Positions 29,983 through 43,100 of a stretch of DNA of 64,000 bases are shown here, piece after piece (the first letter of the stretch is position 1; the number at the start of each line of letters is the position of its first letter). Source of the DNA: Rotaria sordida (Eukaryota; Rotifera; Eurotatoria; Philodinida; Philodinidae). The notes under the pieces are model-generated. The model was not told where the DNA came from. It searched no databases and saw only the letters and a program-made list of their open reading frames with translations. The stretch is from positions 94,354-158,353 of the forward strand of contig CAJNOL010000334.1 of assembly GCA_905250125.1 (NCBI GenBank), read 5' to 3'. A program made the translations under genes and the position numbers.

Positions 29983-32116
29983 GGAATTTTAATGAAAATT
30001 TTTAGTTATGTTAAATCAATAGAGATATGCATAAAGCTTTATTATCATTTCCAAAGTTTAACATTAAAAAATTGTCCGAGCATCGACGCTTAGAATACTT
30101 CTTAGACGTGCAATTTAATTTCCAGTATATAGTGACGAATAAAAATTTTGAGCAGTTGTATTTTTAGGTTCTCTTCTCGATGGTAATAGTTAGGAGGAGT
30201 TTGAAAAAACATTTGAGTCTCTAAAAGGATTCTCTATCAAGATTGGTGAATCTAAAAACTTCAATAGAACTGCTTGGATGGAAATGTCTGAAAAACCAAG
30301 ATCTTCAAAGCCAGTTTTCTGACATCTATTTGAAGCTTTTTTGAAATGATTTTATTTGATAGAGCAAAATGAGATGCCTCAACTCTCTTCATTATATTCC
30401 TACATCGAATTGCATTCAATATTTACCGAAGACCCAAGAAGCATTTTTCTTTTGTTTTTATGAAAAATTTCAATCATTTTTGTCGTGTTTACCGCTTTGA
30501 AACCTTCTATAAATTGAATGCAGTTCGACAAAGAAAGGTCATGAAGAGAGTCGAAACATCTCATTTTGCTTTCTCAAATAAAATCATTCCCACAAAGCAT
30601 CAAATGAGTTCTAAAACCTGATTTTCCAGACATTCTCGTCCAAGCAATCCCATTGAAGTTTTTAGAAATAGTCAAAAATACAATAGCCATAAACTTATAT
30701 CGGTCACTATACGTCAAATGACAGACTACGAGGTTCTTTTGGTGGAAAGAAAGCTCTACACTACTTCAAATAAGAGGAAGGACTTTATGAATTGATACTG
30801 TTTTCTTTTTATTTTCTGGAAGTCAAAACCTAGAAGATCTAGAAATATCATATCAAACTGTTTAGAGAAACTACCTAGGAATGCAATAATTGTGATAACC
30901 AGTCCACCGGTAACAGCTAATGGAAATTTTCTGCATTTGATCTTTTTTGTCAAGAAAAATCTATGTTACGAAAATAAAGATTGTCAGGTTTGAGAAATCA
31001 TACTCGAATATTTTCAGAAATCGATTAGGAATTCAGACTCCTCGAGAATGACAATCTTTAGTTAAATGTAATAGATAATCATTATGTTTGTAAAATAGAC
31101 TTTTCTTGACGAGAAAATCAAACTCACACATTTTTCGTTAGGTATTACATGCGGCTAGTAAATATCGATTACCAGTCCATAATTGTTATCGGTTCGAATC
31201 ACTAAGCCATGATCATAATTGCATTTCTAAAAATCTACCTTATGTTTATCATTGATCTCTCTTTTCTCATTCCTAAATGCAAGTACTATATTATCGAATG
31301 AAAAAATCCCTGAGTACTCTTGAACAAAATGTACTGAAAAGATATTTATTAAGAGTTTGATCATCAATACAAAAGTTTGGTTTAAGGGAAACATTAAAAA
31401 TGTTTATCTCGCATTTTTCTTGCTTATCATTAGACACGATCGTGTTAAATATCAAACACTAAACTTATCCAAACCATATTATACTATGTTTCTAGTAATA
31501 CATACAATTAATAGCAGATGCCAGTACTCAGTTTTTACCTAGATTTACACAGGAATACTACCATAGATATCTTTAGACACTTCCGATATATCTCTCAGAA
31601 ATGTTTCAAAATTAAAAATTTATTTTTATGAATTATTAAAGAAAAAAGATATCTTCGAAGATGCACCTCGATATTTATCTCAAACATGGCAATTTTTGAC
31701 GAGAAATCATTTAGTATTTATCAATACATTGTAGAAAAATATTTATCATTCTACATGCAAATGCTTTTCTCCTACCAATTGTAATTTGGCATATATTAAA
31801 TAATCATGAAAATTCATTCTTGACTCAATAGAATCTAGAAACTAAATCAGATTCAATATTACCTTTTCTATGAGTTTTTTTTCTTTAAGAAAGATTTTAT
31901 ACCGAACATGGAAAAGAAAAATTTGTTAATTGCTTTTGTTTTGTTTTTATTTCGACATGCTATTTTAAATATTGTGTTGCACAAATTTTATATATACACG
32001 TACATTAAATCATATAAATAGTCCCAAAAATAAAACAAAAAGGAATACAAGGAGCATGTTTATAAAAAAAAATAATATTTATACATTATATCAGATAAAC
32101 TGATACAAAAAAAATG
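29983..32116. other. Gene-free stretch containing a foldback element
   Basis: Upstream of PRUNE1 and downstream of the RNF141-like gene. Apart from the palindrome at 30128-30711 I see no exon. Open frames at 30756-30953 (-) and 31357-31542 (+) have no domain. Confidence 0.5.
30128..30711. mobile_element. 0.58 kb foldback element with TATAGTGAC termini
   Basis: Left end TATAGTGACGAATA, right end its inverted match (reverse complement TATAGTGACCGATA). Arms of roughly 280 bp align along their length: AACTTCAATRGRA, TGCTTGGA, ATGTCTG, AATGATTTTATTTGA, CAAAATGAGATG, CTCTCTTCAT. The loop is about 60-70 bp around 30440-30500. No coding capacity. Confidence 0.85.
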
Positions 32117-33112
32117 TCATTCGCGATAGCTTCGAATCATTGATGTGCCATCATTAGCACGATTTTTTAAATCAATTGGTAATGATAGTATAGATTCTGT
32201 AAGCATCTTTTTAACATTATCATATTTTGGTGTTTCGGCAAGTACAAAACCACTATCACTATTTACATCGACACGGCATAATGGACATGTTTGAGATGAT
32301 GTAGGTGATGTTTGAGAAGACCTATACAGAAGATAGAATAATATGATAATGATGATGATTGAAATAAGAATATGTACAAAAAAGGGAAACTAACCATTCA
32401 TGAAAACATTCATCACAAAATTTATGTGTACAAGGCAAAACTAAATTTGGTTTACGATCCATACAAATACAACATTCATTATCATTATTAGATATACTAA
32501 AAGATCTATTTAAAAAAAAAAACTTAACAAACTAGATGAATTATTTAAAAATATTATTTATTCTACGAACAATTTTGCTGTTGAGAATGATGAAGAATTT
32601 TGATCTGTTGGTGATGAATTATATAATGTTGGTGATGAACATTTTTGTAATATTGCTATTTGTTGACATAATGATTGATGTACAGATAAGAATTGTTGTA
32701 AACTTAAAACAATTTCATTCAATCTACTTTGATCTGCTCTTGAAATCTTAACAAAAAAAAACGAAAACAAGAAAAGTAAGTTAAAAATCGAATAAAAAAG
32801 AATTTTTTTTTCATCTACTTTTGAACATTTTATGCGAATAAGTGCTTTCCAAAATACATTCGAATCGGAATGTGGTACAATAGTAAATCGTAAATAATAT
32901 GGTTCATCTCTTGTAAATTTCTCCAATGTATCATTAAATTCATTAAGTAAATTAATAAAATCACTGTGTCGAAGAAGAATTATTTGTTTTATTTTAAGAA
33001 ATGTTGGAATGAATTCTAAATTATCAGACGCAATTTCGTATTCCATTTGATGTCGATTATTCATTGCATCGTCATCATTTGAATTATTGTGAAGACGTCG
33101 CTCTTGAGACAT
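32117..33112 (-). CDS. RNF141: RNF141-like RING-finger protein (predicted E3 ubiquitin ligase)
   Basis: Four phase-consistent exons, 33112-32819, 32746-32571, 32505-32395 and 32321-32117, give about 261 residues (human RNF141 230). The N-terminal half carries the family signature VPHSDSNVFWKALIRIKCSKV. The C-terminal RING is C3HC4: ECCICMD at about residues 167-172, then LPCTHKFCDECFHEW, then CPLCR at about 206-210. The spacing between the second and third metal pairs is stretched by a Ser/Thr/Gln-rich insert relative to human. Other RING families are possible, but the FWK segment plus the RING favours RNF141. The exon 2 donor (GTTCGT) is weak; it is chosen because only it keeps the phase. 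The gene is divergent to ALYREF, sharing about 850 bp of upstream DNA. Confidence 0.85.
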
Positions 33113-33959
33113 GCTTGTTTTTTTCTTTTCGAAATGAATGAATCAATGCGTACTATCCTAGTTATTGACTCATTGGATATCTTTGGTCTTTTTCACATGA
33201 CAATAGATGCAGCCAATGAGAAAATAGGTGGCCCTTTGTACTAATATTTTTAATTAAAATATTGTAAATCAGAGACTTTTAATTGAGAAATAGTATTCAA
33301 ATGAGATTTTTTTTAATTTTCTAAACTATGTAAAATGTTTTCTTTTTCAGTTGAAACTTTTGAATAGAGGTCAATTTACGATGACTTTCAATATGGTTAT
33401 GAAAAAAATAAACATAGTCATATTTTCCTTTGTTTTGCAACATTTTTCAATCAACAAATTTTCATTCATTTATATTTTCTTCTTCTCCTCTCCTGGCATT
33501 ATCATTTTATACTTGTAGTGTTGTTCGGCGGTTTGTTCGTTTTTTTACTAATTATTATCCCGAGTTGTTCCTCACTTTATTGAATATATCAAGTATGAAA
33601 ATTTAAGAAAATATTAGGAAACTAAAAAGTCAAGAATGAATAGAATGCATGAGCACAATTCGCTAAATTCGTTTGACGACGAATACCGCGAATGTGTGTC
33701 CACGGGGTTTACCTCGTCGACGGCAATAACAAAACACAGCCGGACTGCTGTACAGCTTTTGTTATCTTATTCGATTGCAGTGTTTAATTATACAAAACTA
33801 CTATATATGTATTCTTAATAATCCAGTTCAAAATAATTTAAAACAACAGCCAATGTACCACACAGAAAAAAAATGAAGTTTTTAGATTAACGCCACTCCA
33901 TCATCTCCATCATCATCATCGTTTATTCATAACAACAGCAGTTCGAAAGCAACATAGCA
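33113..33959. other. Bidirectional promoter region RNF141-like / ALYREF
   Basis: The interval separates two divergent starts. A GC-richer patch at about 33660-33770 and CAT/TCA-rich sequence just before the ALYREF start are the only features. A 60-codon frame at 33636-33818 has no domain and is not called. Confidence 0.5.
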
Positions 33960-34901
33960 ATGGCCGACTCGGATAAACTTGGTCTTGGTCTCGACGATAT
34001 CATTCGAATGGATCGTACAACGATTCGGCGTGGCGGTCGTGGTGGTAAACGAGGATTTCAGGGACGTAGCGGCGGTCGAGGAGGTGGTCAAATCAACGGA
34101 TTTCGAGCTCGTGGCGGTGGGGAACTAGTAATTGTTTATTTTTTTATTATTTTGATTATTCTCACAAATTTCTTGTATATATTTAGCCGCGAACATCAAA
34201 TGCACCAGCAGGTCGTTGGAAACATGACCTTTATGATGATAGTACTAATCGAGTTCGAGGTATACAACGAAATAGTGGTGTTAATAGTACCACGAAATTA
34301 GTTATATCTAATCTTGATTATGGTGTAACTAAAAGTGATATTCAAGTAAAATAGAATTTTTTTGTTTCATATATTAATTTAAAATTAATTTCGTATGTTT
34401 TATTTCAAGGAATTATTTGAAGATATTGGAGCTGTTCGTACAGCACATGTACATTTCGATGAAAATGGTCAATCTTTAGGTACAGCTGAAGTTGTTTTTG
34501 AACGTCGTGTTGATGCAACTACTGCTCAACAAAAATATAACGGCCTTAATCTTGATGGTAAGTCATATATCAATAAAAAAAAAAAGAAATTCAATATGTT
34601 ATAAACAACTCAATTATTAGGTCGTCCAATGGATATTAAATTAGTAGGAGCTGTTGATAGTGGATTACAACAACAAACAAATCGTGGTTCATATATTAAT
34701 GGAACTAATAGTGGAAATCAAAGATCAGGTAATCGTTTTAATAATCAACAAAATGGAACTCGCGGTGGAGCTAATCGACCACGTGGTAATAGACAACAAA
34801 CAAATAATACTCGTGGTAATGGAAAAAAAGAAAGTATTAGTGCTGAAGATTTAGACGCTGATCTTGATGCATATCGTGCAGAAAGTACACTGAAAAAATA
34901 A
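33960..34901 (+). CDS. ALYREF: mRNA export adaptor ALYREF (THO complex subunit 4)
   Basis: ALYREF couples transcription and splicing to mRNA export by bridging the helicase UAP56/DDX39B and the receptor NXF1 in the nucleus. Exons 33960-34127, 34187-34345, 34410-34557, 34621-34901, phase-consistent, 251 residues (human 257). N-terminal UAP56-binding motif LGLGLDDIIRMDR at residues 7-19. Then an Arg/Gly-rich stretch, and an RRM at about 92-168 with RNP-like LVISNLDYGV and LGTAEVVFE. A second Arg/Gly/Asn-rich stretch follows, and the C-terminal UAP56-binding motif SAEDLDADLDAYRAE ends the protein. Every domain of the family is present in order. Confidence 0.96.
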
Positions 34902-37191
34902 TGACATTTAATTAAATTTTTTGTTTTCATTGTTTTTCTTTCTTATCTAAAAAACAAACTGAATTTTCTCGTTGTCTTTTTTTTTGTTTTTGTTCCAACA
35001 TATAAATGTATTCATATAAAAACCATTGAATGTACACACAAGCAAACAAATAAAAACTCTCCTGATCTTTGTTTTTCTTGTTTCCTCTTTTCTTCTTGTG
35101 TGTTCTTTATGTATGTCTTTTTTTGTTTTTGCGATATAAATATGCTTGTCTGTGCGTATGTGTACTCTTGTAAAAATATTGTGTTAGTAAAACCGGTTGT
35201 TTATGCCAGACAAAAGACAAATAACAACAATATATTATTAATCGACCATATTCTTGGAATATTAACCGAGAAGTAATTGAATTATTAATCTGAAAATAAT
35301 GGTTAAGGCTTACGAGATAAAATAAATATGAAGTGTAACAACTAAAGATAATATTTTATGAAGAAATGCGTCCAACTGATGATAGACACCAAGCGAGTTG
35401 ATGACGAAGATTCAGTAAGACTAGACCCATACTGTACTCTACCCATGTTATGATCATTTTTATTGAAGTTTTCTGTCTTTAGATCAGATATTCATCAAAA
35501 CCTGAAATATGAGATATTATTTTCATCAACAAGTCTCAGGGTGACTAGAGTATTCAAAAAAAAAATCGAACTCAAACGAATATATTTTTCTTTTCTCAAA
35601 TATTCGATGTCTAAAATTAGTTGATTCTATTTGCTTCGCCGACAACATATTGTTATTCATTGAACATTCAAAAGCACATTTAAAATACATTGATTGGAAC
35701 TGAAGTTTTTAGATTATTCTGATGGTTCTGATATCTATTTGTGAACATCTGGCCTAGAGGTCCAAGACTTCAATACAACGTTCATAACTCTGGTTGAATA
35801 GAACATCGATCTGGAACTGTTTAAACTTCGATTAGACATCTCATCGATTTTTACTTCTGAGTAGAAGATGAACTCCATTGATGTCGGACAATTAAGAATG
35901 TTTCTTTATTAAATTATGATGCACTTAAAAGGAGTTTGATTAGTATACTACATCGTAATTAGATGACTGCGAAGGGATTGTTTCTGCAATGCTACATAAT
36001 AACCTTGCTATTAATGAATCATTGTCTAGTGGTAGAGAAACTGAACAAAATCCATATGGTTCGAAAAAACCATCAGCTTATTATACATTCTTAGAATTCA
36101 GAAATAGTCAATCACAAATGTAATACATTAACAAGAGAACTACTAGAATTGATGCTCGTCGTTTGAATTCATATTAGATTCACAAGGAAGTCTCGATAAG
36201 ACTAGAAAAACCCTAAACGAGTTCGAGCCAAGTGAGTTTTCGATCAAACTTTAGGTATTTACCGAAAAATCAAACAATGAAGTTTCAGTCGAAAAGAATG
36301 TTCCTTGGTCAAGATATTGAATTTTCAAGTAAACTCAATATTCGTGGCAAATGATCATTTTCTTTTTTGGAAATTCAATACTTCGACAAAAGAACATTCT
36401 TTTCGACTGAAAATTTCAGGATATCATCAGACCTATCGCTAGGCGAACCTTCATTGCTTGATTTTTCGATAAATATTTAAAACTCGATAGAAAATTCAGT
36501 AAAATGCTCATAACTTGGCTTGAATTCTTTTACGATTTTTCTAGTCCTACCAAAATCTTCTTGTAAACTCAATATCAGCTCAAACAGCAGGTATCAGTTG
36601 GATTAGTTTCCTCATAGGTTTGATAAAAATATAAAAATTAACTTGTAAATATCCAAGATTATTCATAACCATTCTTATTGTTTCAACTCTTTGTTATATA
36701 AAGTACCGTCAAATTTTTTTCTATACTTCTGTAACATTAAACGAAATCTAATTTATCATTTAATGTAATAGACATTATCATTTCAATTATATTTAAATTT
36801 CCGTTTAATTTGATATATTTATGTTATATGAAATAGTTGGAAAAAACCATGATCAAAAGTAATGAAAGGTTATATTTTTGAAATTTTCTTTTCTTTCCAA
36901 CATGTACAGAATAAATCTAAAACGCCCTCTGCTGAATAAGTCTTCTGTTTTATTTTTATTATTCTATTCATTTGGATTGGTGAAATCTTTTACAGCTAAG
37001 ATAAAATAATGACGAGCGATTAAGACGTAGAAAATACACAAATGAATGCGTAGAAGTCGATGATAAAAAGCAGCTAACACTAAATAAGATATTTCTATTG
37101 ATGTAATATTTCATCATTGATGAAAAATCTCTTCATTTTCTTCTAGAATTGATAAAAATAACATTGTACTATTTGAATACAAACTATTCAT
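34902..37191. other. Intergenic region between ALYREF and UBE3A
   Basis: Both neighbours are on the plus strand. It contains T-rich sequence after ALYREF, the palindrome at 36137-36618, and no recognisable exon. The UBE3A promoter should be in the last kilobase. Confidence 0.5.
36137..36618. repeat. 0.48 kb imperfect palindrome, family B
   Basis: The left arm (GATGCTCGTCGTTTGA, CACAAGGAAGTCTCGATAAG, ACTAGAAAAA, GAGTT, CGAAAAATCAA) matches the reverse complement of the right arm, out to both ends. The inner part also pairs through CAGTCGAAAAGAATGTTC. A related single arm occurs at about 12050-12250 inside the SPT16 intron element, so the sequence is dispersed. Confidence 0.8.
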
Positions 37192-40100
37192 ATGACTGCG
37201 GGTATGACGATCATCAATAAACCTTTTCTGTGTTGTTGAATGAATTTATTTTTTCATATTTTAGCTAAATTAGTTCAAAATTATTTTCAACAACTAACGC
37301 ATGGTTGTGGTATGTAGAAATAAATTCTTAACTTTTTTTTTTTGGTTTGTTTTTAATCCATTTTTCATTCATAGGAAATAATCAATGTTTAAATATCTAT
37401 TGTTCATCGAATTCATCATTTAAATATGATCGAAAATTTTTTGAAGATCCAAATAATGCTGCTGCTGAAGCAATTAAACTTTCACATGAATATGGTTCAA
37501 TTTATTTAGATGAATATATAAATTCAAATTTATTTCTAAGAGAAGAAAATCTTCAACAAATAATTAATAAATCTAAAGAAATAAATGATTGGACATTACT
37601 TCAAAATTTAATCTATTCTGTTTTCTCTAATCGACAAAATTTATCATCAAGTTTTTTACAAAAAGGTTTTCCTATGAATATATCACTTAATAATGAAATT
37701 TCTTCATCAGCAAGTGCTACAGCAAAAAGTAAAAAAAACAAAATTGTTTTTTTTTTATCAATAAAAATATATATATATATATATATATAATCAAATTAAT
37801 TTTATTTAATTAAAGGTAATTTTCTACATGATTCACGTATAACACTCGACAATGATGAGATGACATTAGATTTTGACATGATGAAACGTTCAATAAAATT
37901 ATTAATGTTATATGAAGATGAAATATCATCAAAAATTAATAATGCATTAGGTGTTTTATTTAAACAAATATCTAATGAATTATTATCATCAAAAAAAGAT
38001 GAACTCGAAAATGATGCTAATTTTTTAAATATATTCTTTATTATATTTCAATTACCATATCTATCCGATCCCACATTTATTTTTGATACTGCCTATGCAT
38101 TCTATTCAATTTTTTTGAAATTATCAATTGATATACAAGCAAAATTTATACGAGTTTTAGCTAAACATAAAAATGATCTAAAATTTTATGTTGCACATAT
38201 ACAACAATATATTACTATGCATACAGTGAAATGGTGTGGTCATACAGATATTAATAGCACAAATGGAGCACTATTGTCAACTGAAAAAGGTAAATATGCG
38301 TCAAATAGATTAAGTATAAAGTAGATTTAAAACTCGGAATATTAATCGTGTGTTTGATATGTTTCTTATCTCTGTAAGTTTTTACTGAGTTTTATATTCT
38401 GAATTTTACTCATGACGAAACTTCTTCAAATGCCCTCTTCCCATTTTAATGTTTTTTTTTACCTATAGATACTGTATAGTGTTATGATAATAATTCTTAA
38501 AGCGTTTGGATTTCTATTGATGTTTGACTAAGGTATCGGATTTTTTTTGTAGGGACACTAAATTTTTGGAAAACTTTTATCTTTAAATTTTGGTCTGAAA
38601 CTTTGTGCATATCGGAAACTCGACTAGACTAGCTTTCATAAAAAAATTCATAAGTTTTCAAGAAAGTCTCTTCAATATAAGAGATTTTCAAGATATAGAC
38701 TCTTTTTCCATGAATAGTATATATAACATGCATTTTTTGAAAACTTCATATCTCGAAGAGTCTTTGTTGAAAACGTCTGAATTTTTCTATGTAAGCTAGT
38801 GTAGTTGAGTTCTCTATATGCACAAAGTTTCAGATCAAAGTTCGAAAATATGAGTTGTCCGAAAGTGGAGTCTACAAGATAGACATATTAAAAACTCTAT
38901 AGTAACGGAAATTCTTTTAGAAGTTTTATTAGAAAAATATACAGCATCTATAGGCAAAAAATCATTGAAGCCGAGAGAAGGTATCTGAAGCGGTTTCTTC
39001 GTTAGGGCTTTGATAAACCTTATAAGTCAAAAGATCTAAAACTTATGAAACTAAGCTCTGGCAAGAAAATCTTGGTACAAAGTGTTTGGCCACTAAAGGA
39101 CAACTGATTAGAGTTGGAAGCAGAATTTTTCTCTAGTCCCAAATATATGTTCAGGTTTTTCTTCTAGAGTAAGATTGGATAACTATTAAAATAGATTTTG
39201 TGAAAAGAGTTCAAAGCTTTGTCTGTACAAAGCAAAATACCGGGCTTGATGCAGTCCTTAGTTTATGTATTGGAACAGTTTCAACTCAACATTATTGTAA
39301 ACCAGTGAATTTGGTAAAAAATGAGATATTACAATAAGTAAAGTCTGATCTATACGTTTTCAATAGAGTTAATTTCTATGGAAATTAGCATCGGTAAAAA
39401 AATTGCTATTAAAAGTAGAAAAGTTTTGAAACCTGCTGTATACAAGTAAATATTATGCTTTGTAATACAAAACTTGGTCATTAAACATTTTGAATCTGAT
39501 AAGTTTCAATCGAAATACAAAATTGACCAAAATAGTATTCTGTACAATCACTAGTTTGAACCTTTTGAAACTATTTGATGATAGTTGTTCAATCGTACCT
39601 CATAAAGAAATTCTAAACATACATTCAGAAAGAGTGAACAAACTTGATTCTAACTAACTACTTCTGGCTTTCAGTAGCCGAAAAATGAGTAAATATTTTG
39701 TGTAAAGACTTCTGCGCCATAGATTACTATATGTAGTGATAATCCATATGACAATAAAAATTTATCACGACAAAAATGAAATATAGAAAGGTATCACAAA
39801 ACTAGTTTCTATCAATTTTAATGAATGGAATAATTTTCTAGAAGTCTTGTATCGAGCATGTATATTGCTCAATGGTTAGGAATAATGTTTTTATTCAGGA
39901 TCAAAAGCAAAGATGAAAGAAAGTGACCATCACCGCCTGCATATTACTTCATTTTAAACCATAAGATAACAATTTAATTTAAAACTTTTATTGAAAGTTA
40001 AGGAATTTCTTATTAATCCAATGTTAGATAAGTTGAATCGCGTCTCTTTATGATCTATATTAATGAACCATTAGAATAGTGATAGATGAAGACCATTTAT

Positions 40101-43100
40101 TAAAAGTATTTTCAGCTATTTCATTTGTTAGAACATTTTTGTTCGCTAGTTCATAATCCATAAGCTATGAATAATGCCTATAACTGTCAAATATTTTTAT
40201 CTATACATAAATAATAAGTTTGAAAGGCATGCTTCTATTCTGACCTTGGTCTGTAAATATGCATTTATCAAAATTGATCTTTTACAGATTAAAGATAATC
40301 AGAATAGAAATTCTTTTATCAGAAAGATAATATGCGTCAAATATTTCTATTGAGATATCAATAGAATTGTATTACAGACGATATTAAATGTTTAAAAAAA
40401 ATATCTTTACTTTTAACAGGTATGCATGAAGGAGTTTTTGTATTACGAATACTTTTCTATGCAAATCTTCTTGGTGGTGAACGTGAAACATCAGAAATAC
40501 TTGAAACAGAACGTGAAAATGATCAACGAATGGAAGTTGAATTAATAAATCGTCGTCAACGACATAATGATGATGGTGCTGATGAAGACAATAATGATGA
40601 ACAAGAACAAAATCAACAGCAACAACAACAATCAATAGAACAAAGAGAAAATAGATCAGAAGCTGTGCCTACTTCTCCAATACGTCATCGATCGTCAAGT
40701 TTCTCAATGCGTACATCAACTACTGAACAAGATGAATTTGAATCAATTTATGAAAATCCATTACAAATTAAACTTGGTCTTGAACTAAATGAATATTGTC
40801 ATGGTTATTTACCATTTGATGATTTTATTAATGAATATGCTAATGAAAAAATTGAAATAAATAAAGAATATCTTGATTTTGTTCGACAAAGACCTGATAC
40901 TCCACATTTTTCATTTATTTTATATCCATTTTTTTTATCAACAACTAACAAAATTGGTAATTTTGATAATTATTTTATTTTATTGGTACATTCTTTTATT
41001 ATTATTATTTTTTTAGCATTTCTTAACATCGAAAATAAAGTACAAATGTATCGACAACGACACACATCTTTTTTTCATAGTTTATTCAGTGGTATTCGTC
41101 TTGATCCATTTTTTAAAATATGCGTTCGACGTAATCATCTTATTGAAGATGCTTTAATTGCTGTATGTTATCATATCTCATTTCTCCTTAAGCCAGTTTT
41201 CTTTCTATAGAAGACAATTTATTTTGTCTAGCTCGAATATCAAGGTATCGAACAACCGGCTGAACTGAAAAAACAATTGTTTGTCGAATTCGAAGGTGAA
41301 CAAGGTCATGATGAAGGTAAAAAAAAACAACAAAGTTTTTTTTATGGAAAACAAAAACAAGTAAAAACATTTTATATTTTTAATTTTTCAAGGTGGATTA
41401 TCAAAAGAATTCTTTCAACTTATCACGGAACAAATTTTTAGTCCTGAATATGGTATGAATTAAAAATTATTTTATAATTACTATTCACGATTTGAAATGA
41501 GATTTATCCATTAGAGCCACTGAAATAGTAGTCAAAATAGAAACTTATCTTCTGATAGTTATATATATACAGTGAGTACTAAGATTATTCAACAAGATTT
41601 ATTTTCAACTTCTTTCCACTGCTTTAAGCGCTAGAAAGAATCTAGATAGTGATTCGAATAGTGGAAATTGTGTATAATGTTCTTCTACACAAAAATGACA
41701 AAATTTTTGTCATAGAATGTTGCTGATGAAGAAACATAGAAAGAAAAGAATACAAGCGAGGAAAAAATATACATTTTGACATAATAGTTCACGCTCTATT
41801 AAATGGACTATTCCTTATCTTTTTTTTCTTTCCTTCATAGTTTCTGAAATTTTGTTTTCTTTTTAGCATGCTTAGTTAAAAAATGCGATTTTTTCATCGT
41901 GTAAGTCTCATGAGCTAAAAAGTTGAAATTTGCTTTGACAATCAAATACTCAAAGAGGAATGATTAAATATGAGCAAGATAGTTCCCGTCTCAGTTTCGC
42001 CGCGATCAAAATCAAAACGACGGATTCTGCTCATATCTAATTATGATATATAAAAAATGTACCTGAATTGCTTGACTAGAATAAAAAAATTATCGATAGA
42101 TTACAGTTAAAATCACACTTATACCAAAAATTTGCAATTTACTCATATATATTGCTTTTGACACCAGAGATGTCCATCGCAACTGAAAATGTACCGCTGT
42201 CGCGCCGCAATTTTGAAAAAGACATGACTACCCCGACGACTTTCGAGACATTCTTCGAAAATCTCTTCCATCACTATGCTAAATTTGCACAATTAGATTG
42301 TGTCTATCAGATTCATTACGATTCTGACTGCTGGACTTATAGACGCTCAAATCGGGTGCAAACTCATGCAATTTTACAATCTCCTTGAAAAAGAAGCTGT
42401 CGCGCCACCATGGACATATCTGCTTGGTATCCTATTTGAGACTGTAAACAATCGATTGTTGAAGTTATCTGTTCGAAAACTATCAATCGATTCAAGTCTA
42501 AAAAATTTAGATTCGATATATCTTTAGTTTTTCTTTCAGAAATTCTTATTATACTGGACGTGATTTATAGAAAAAATCTTTTCCTATCTTAGGTATGTTT
42601 ATGGCTGATGAAGAAACACGTTCTCTATGGTTTAATCCATCAGCACCTGAAGATCTCGATCGTGAATATACATTAATTGGCATGCTATTAGGTTTAGCTA
42701 TATATAATTCAATTATTCTTGATATTAAATTTCCACCTGTTCTATATCGTAAATTAATGGGTAAAGTTGGAAGTTTTGCAGATCTTGAAACGTCACATCC
42801 GGTAAAGAATTTTATATATAATATTCTGTTTTTGTTTTGTTTGTATAAATTATATTTAGACTATTTATAAAAGTTTAAAAAGTCTTTTATCATTCAATGA
42901 ACAACAAGAAGGTACAACAGTTGAAGATGTATATGAATTAACATTTCAAGTTGGTATTACGGATGCCACTGGTTCACGAGTTACATTTGACTTAAAAGAG
43001 AATGGTGAAAATATTTCAGTAACAAGTGATAATCGAGAGGTTATTTGTTAAAAAAATCTTTTCTTTCAATCTTAATTAATTACAAAAAACTCTTTTTTTT

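Noticed and set aside
31180..31215. GGTTCGAATC string resembling a tRNA T-loop
   Set aside because: The flanking five bases do not pair to form a T-stem, and no D-arm or acceptor stem is found at the right distance.
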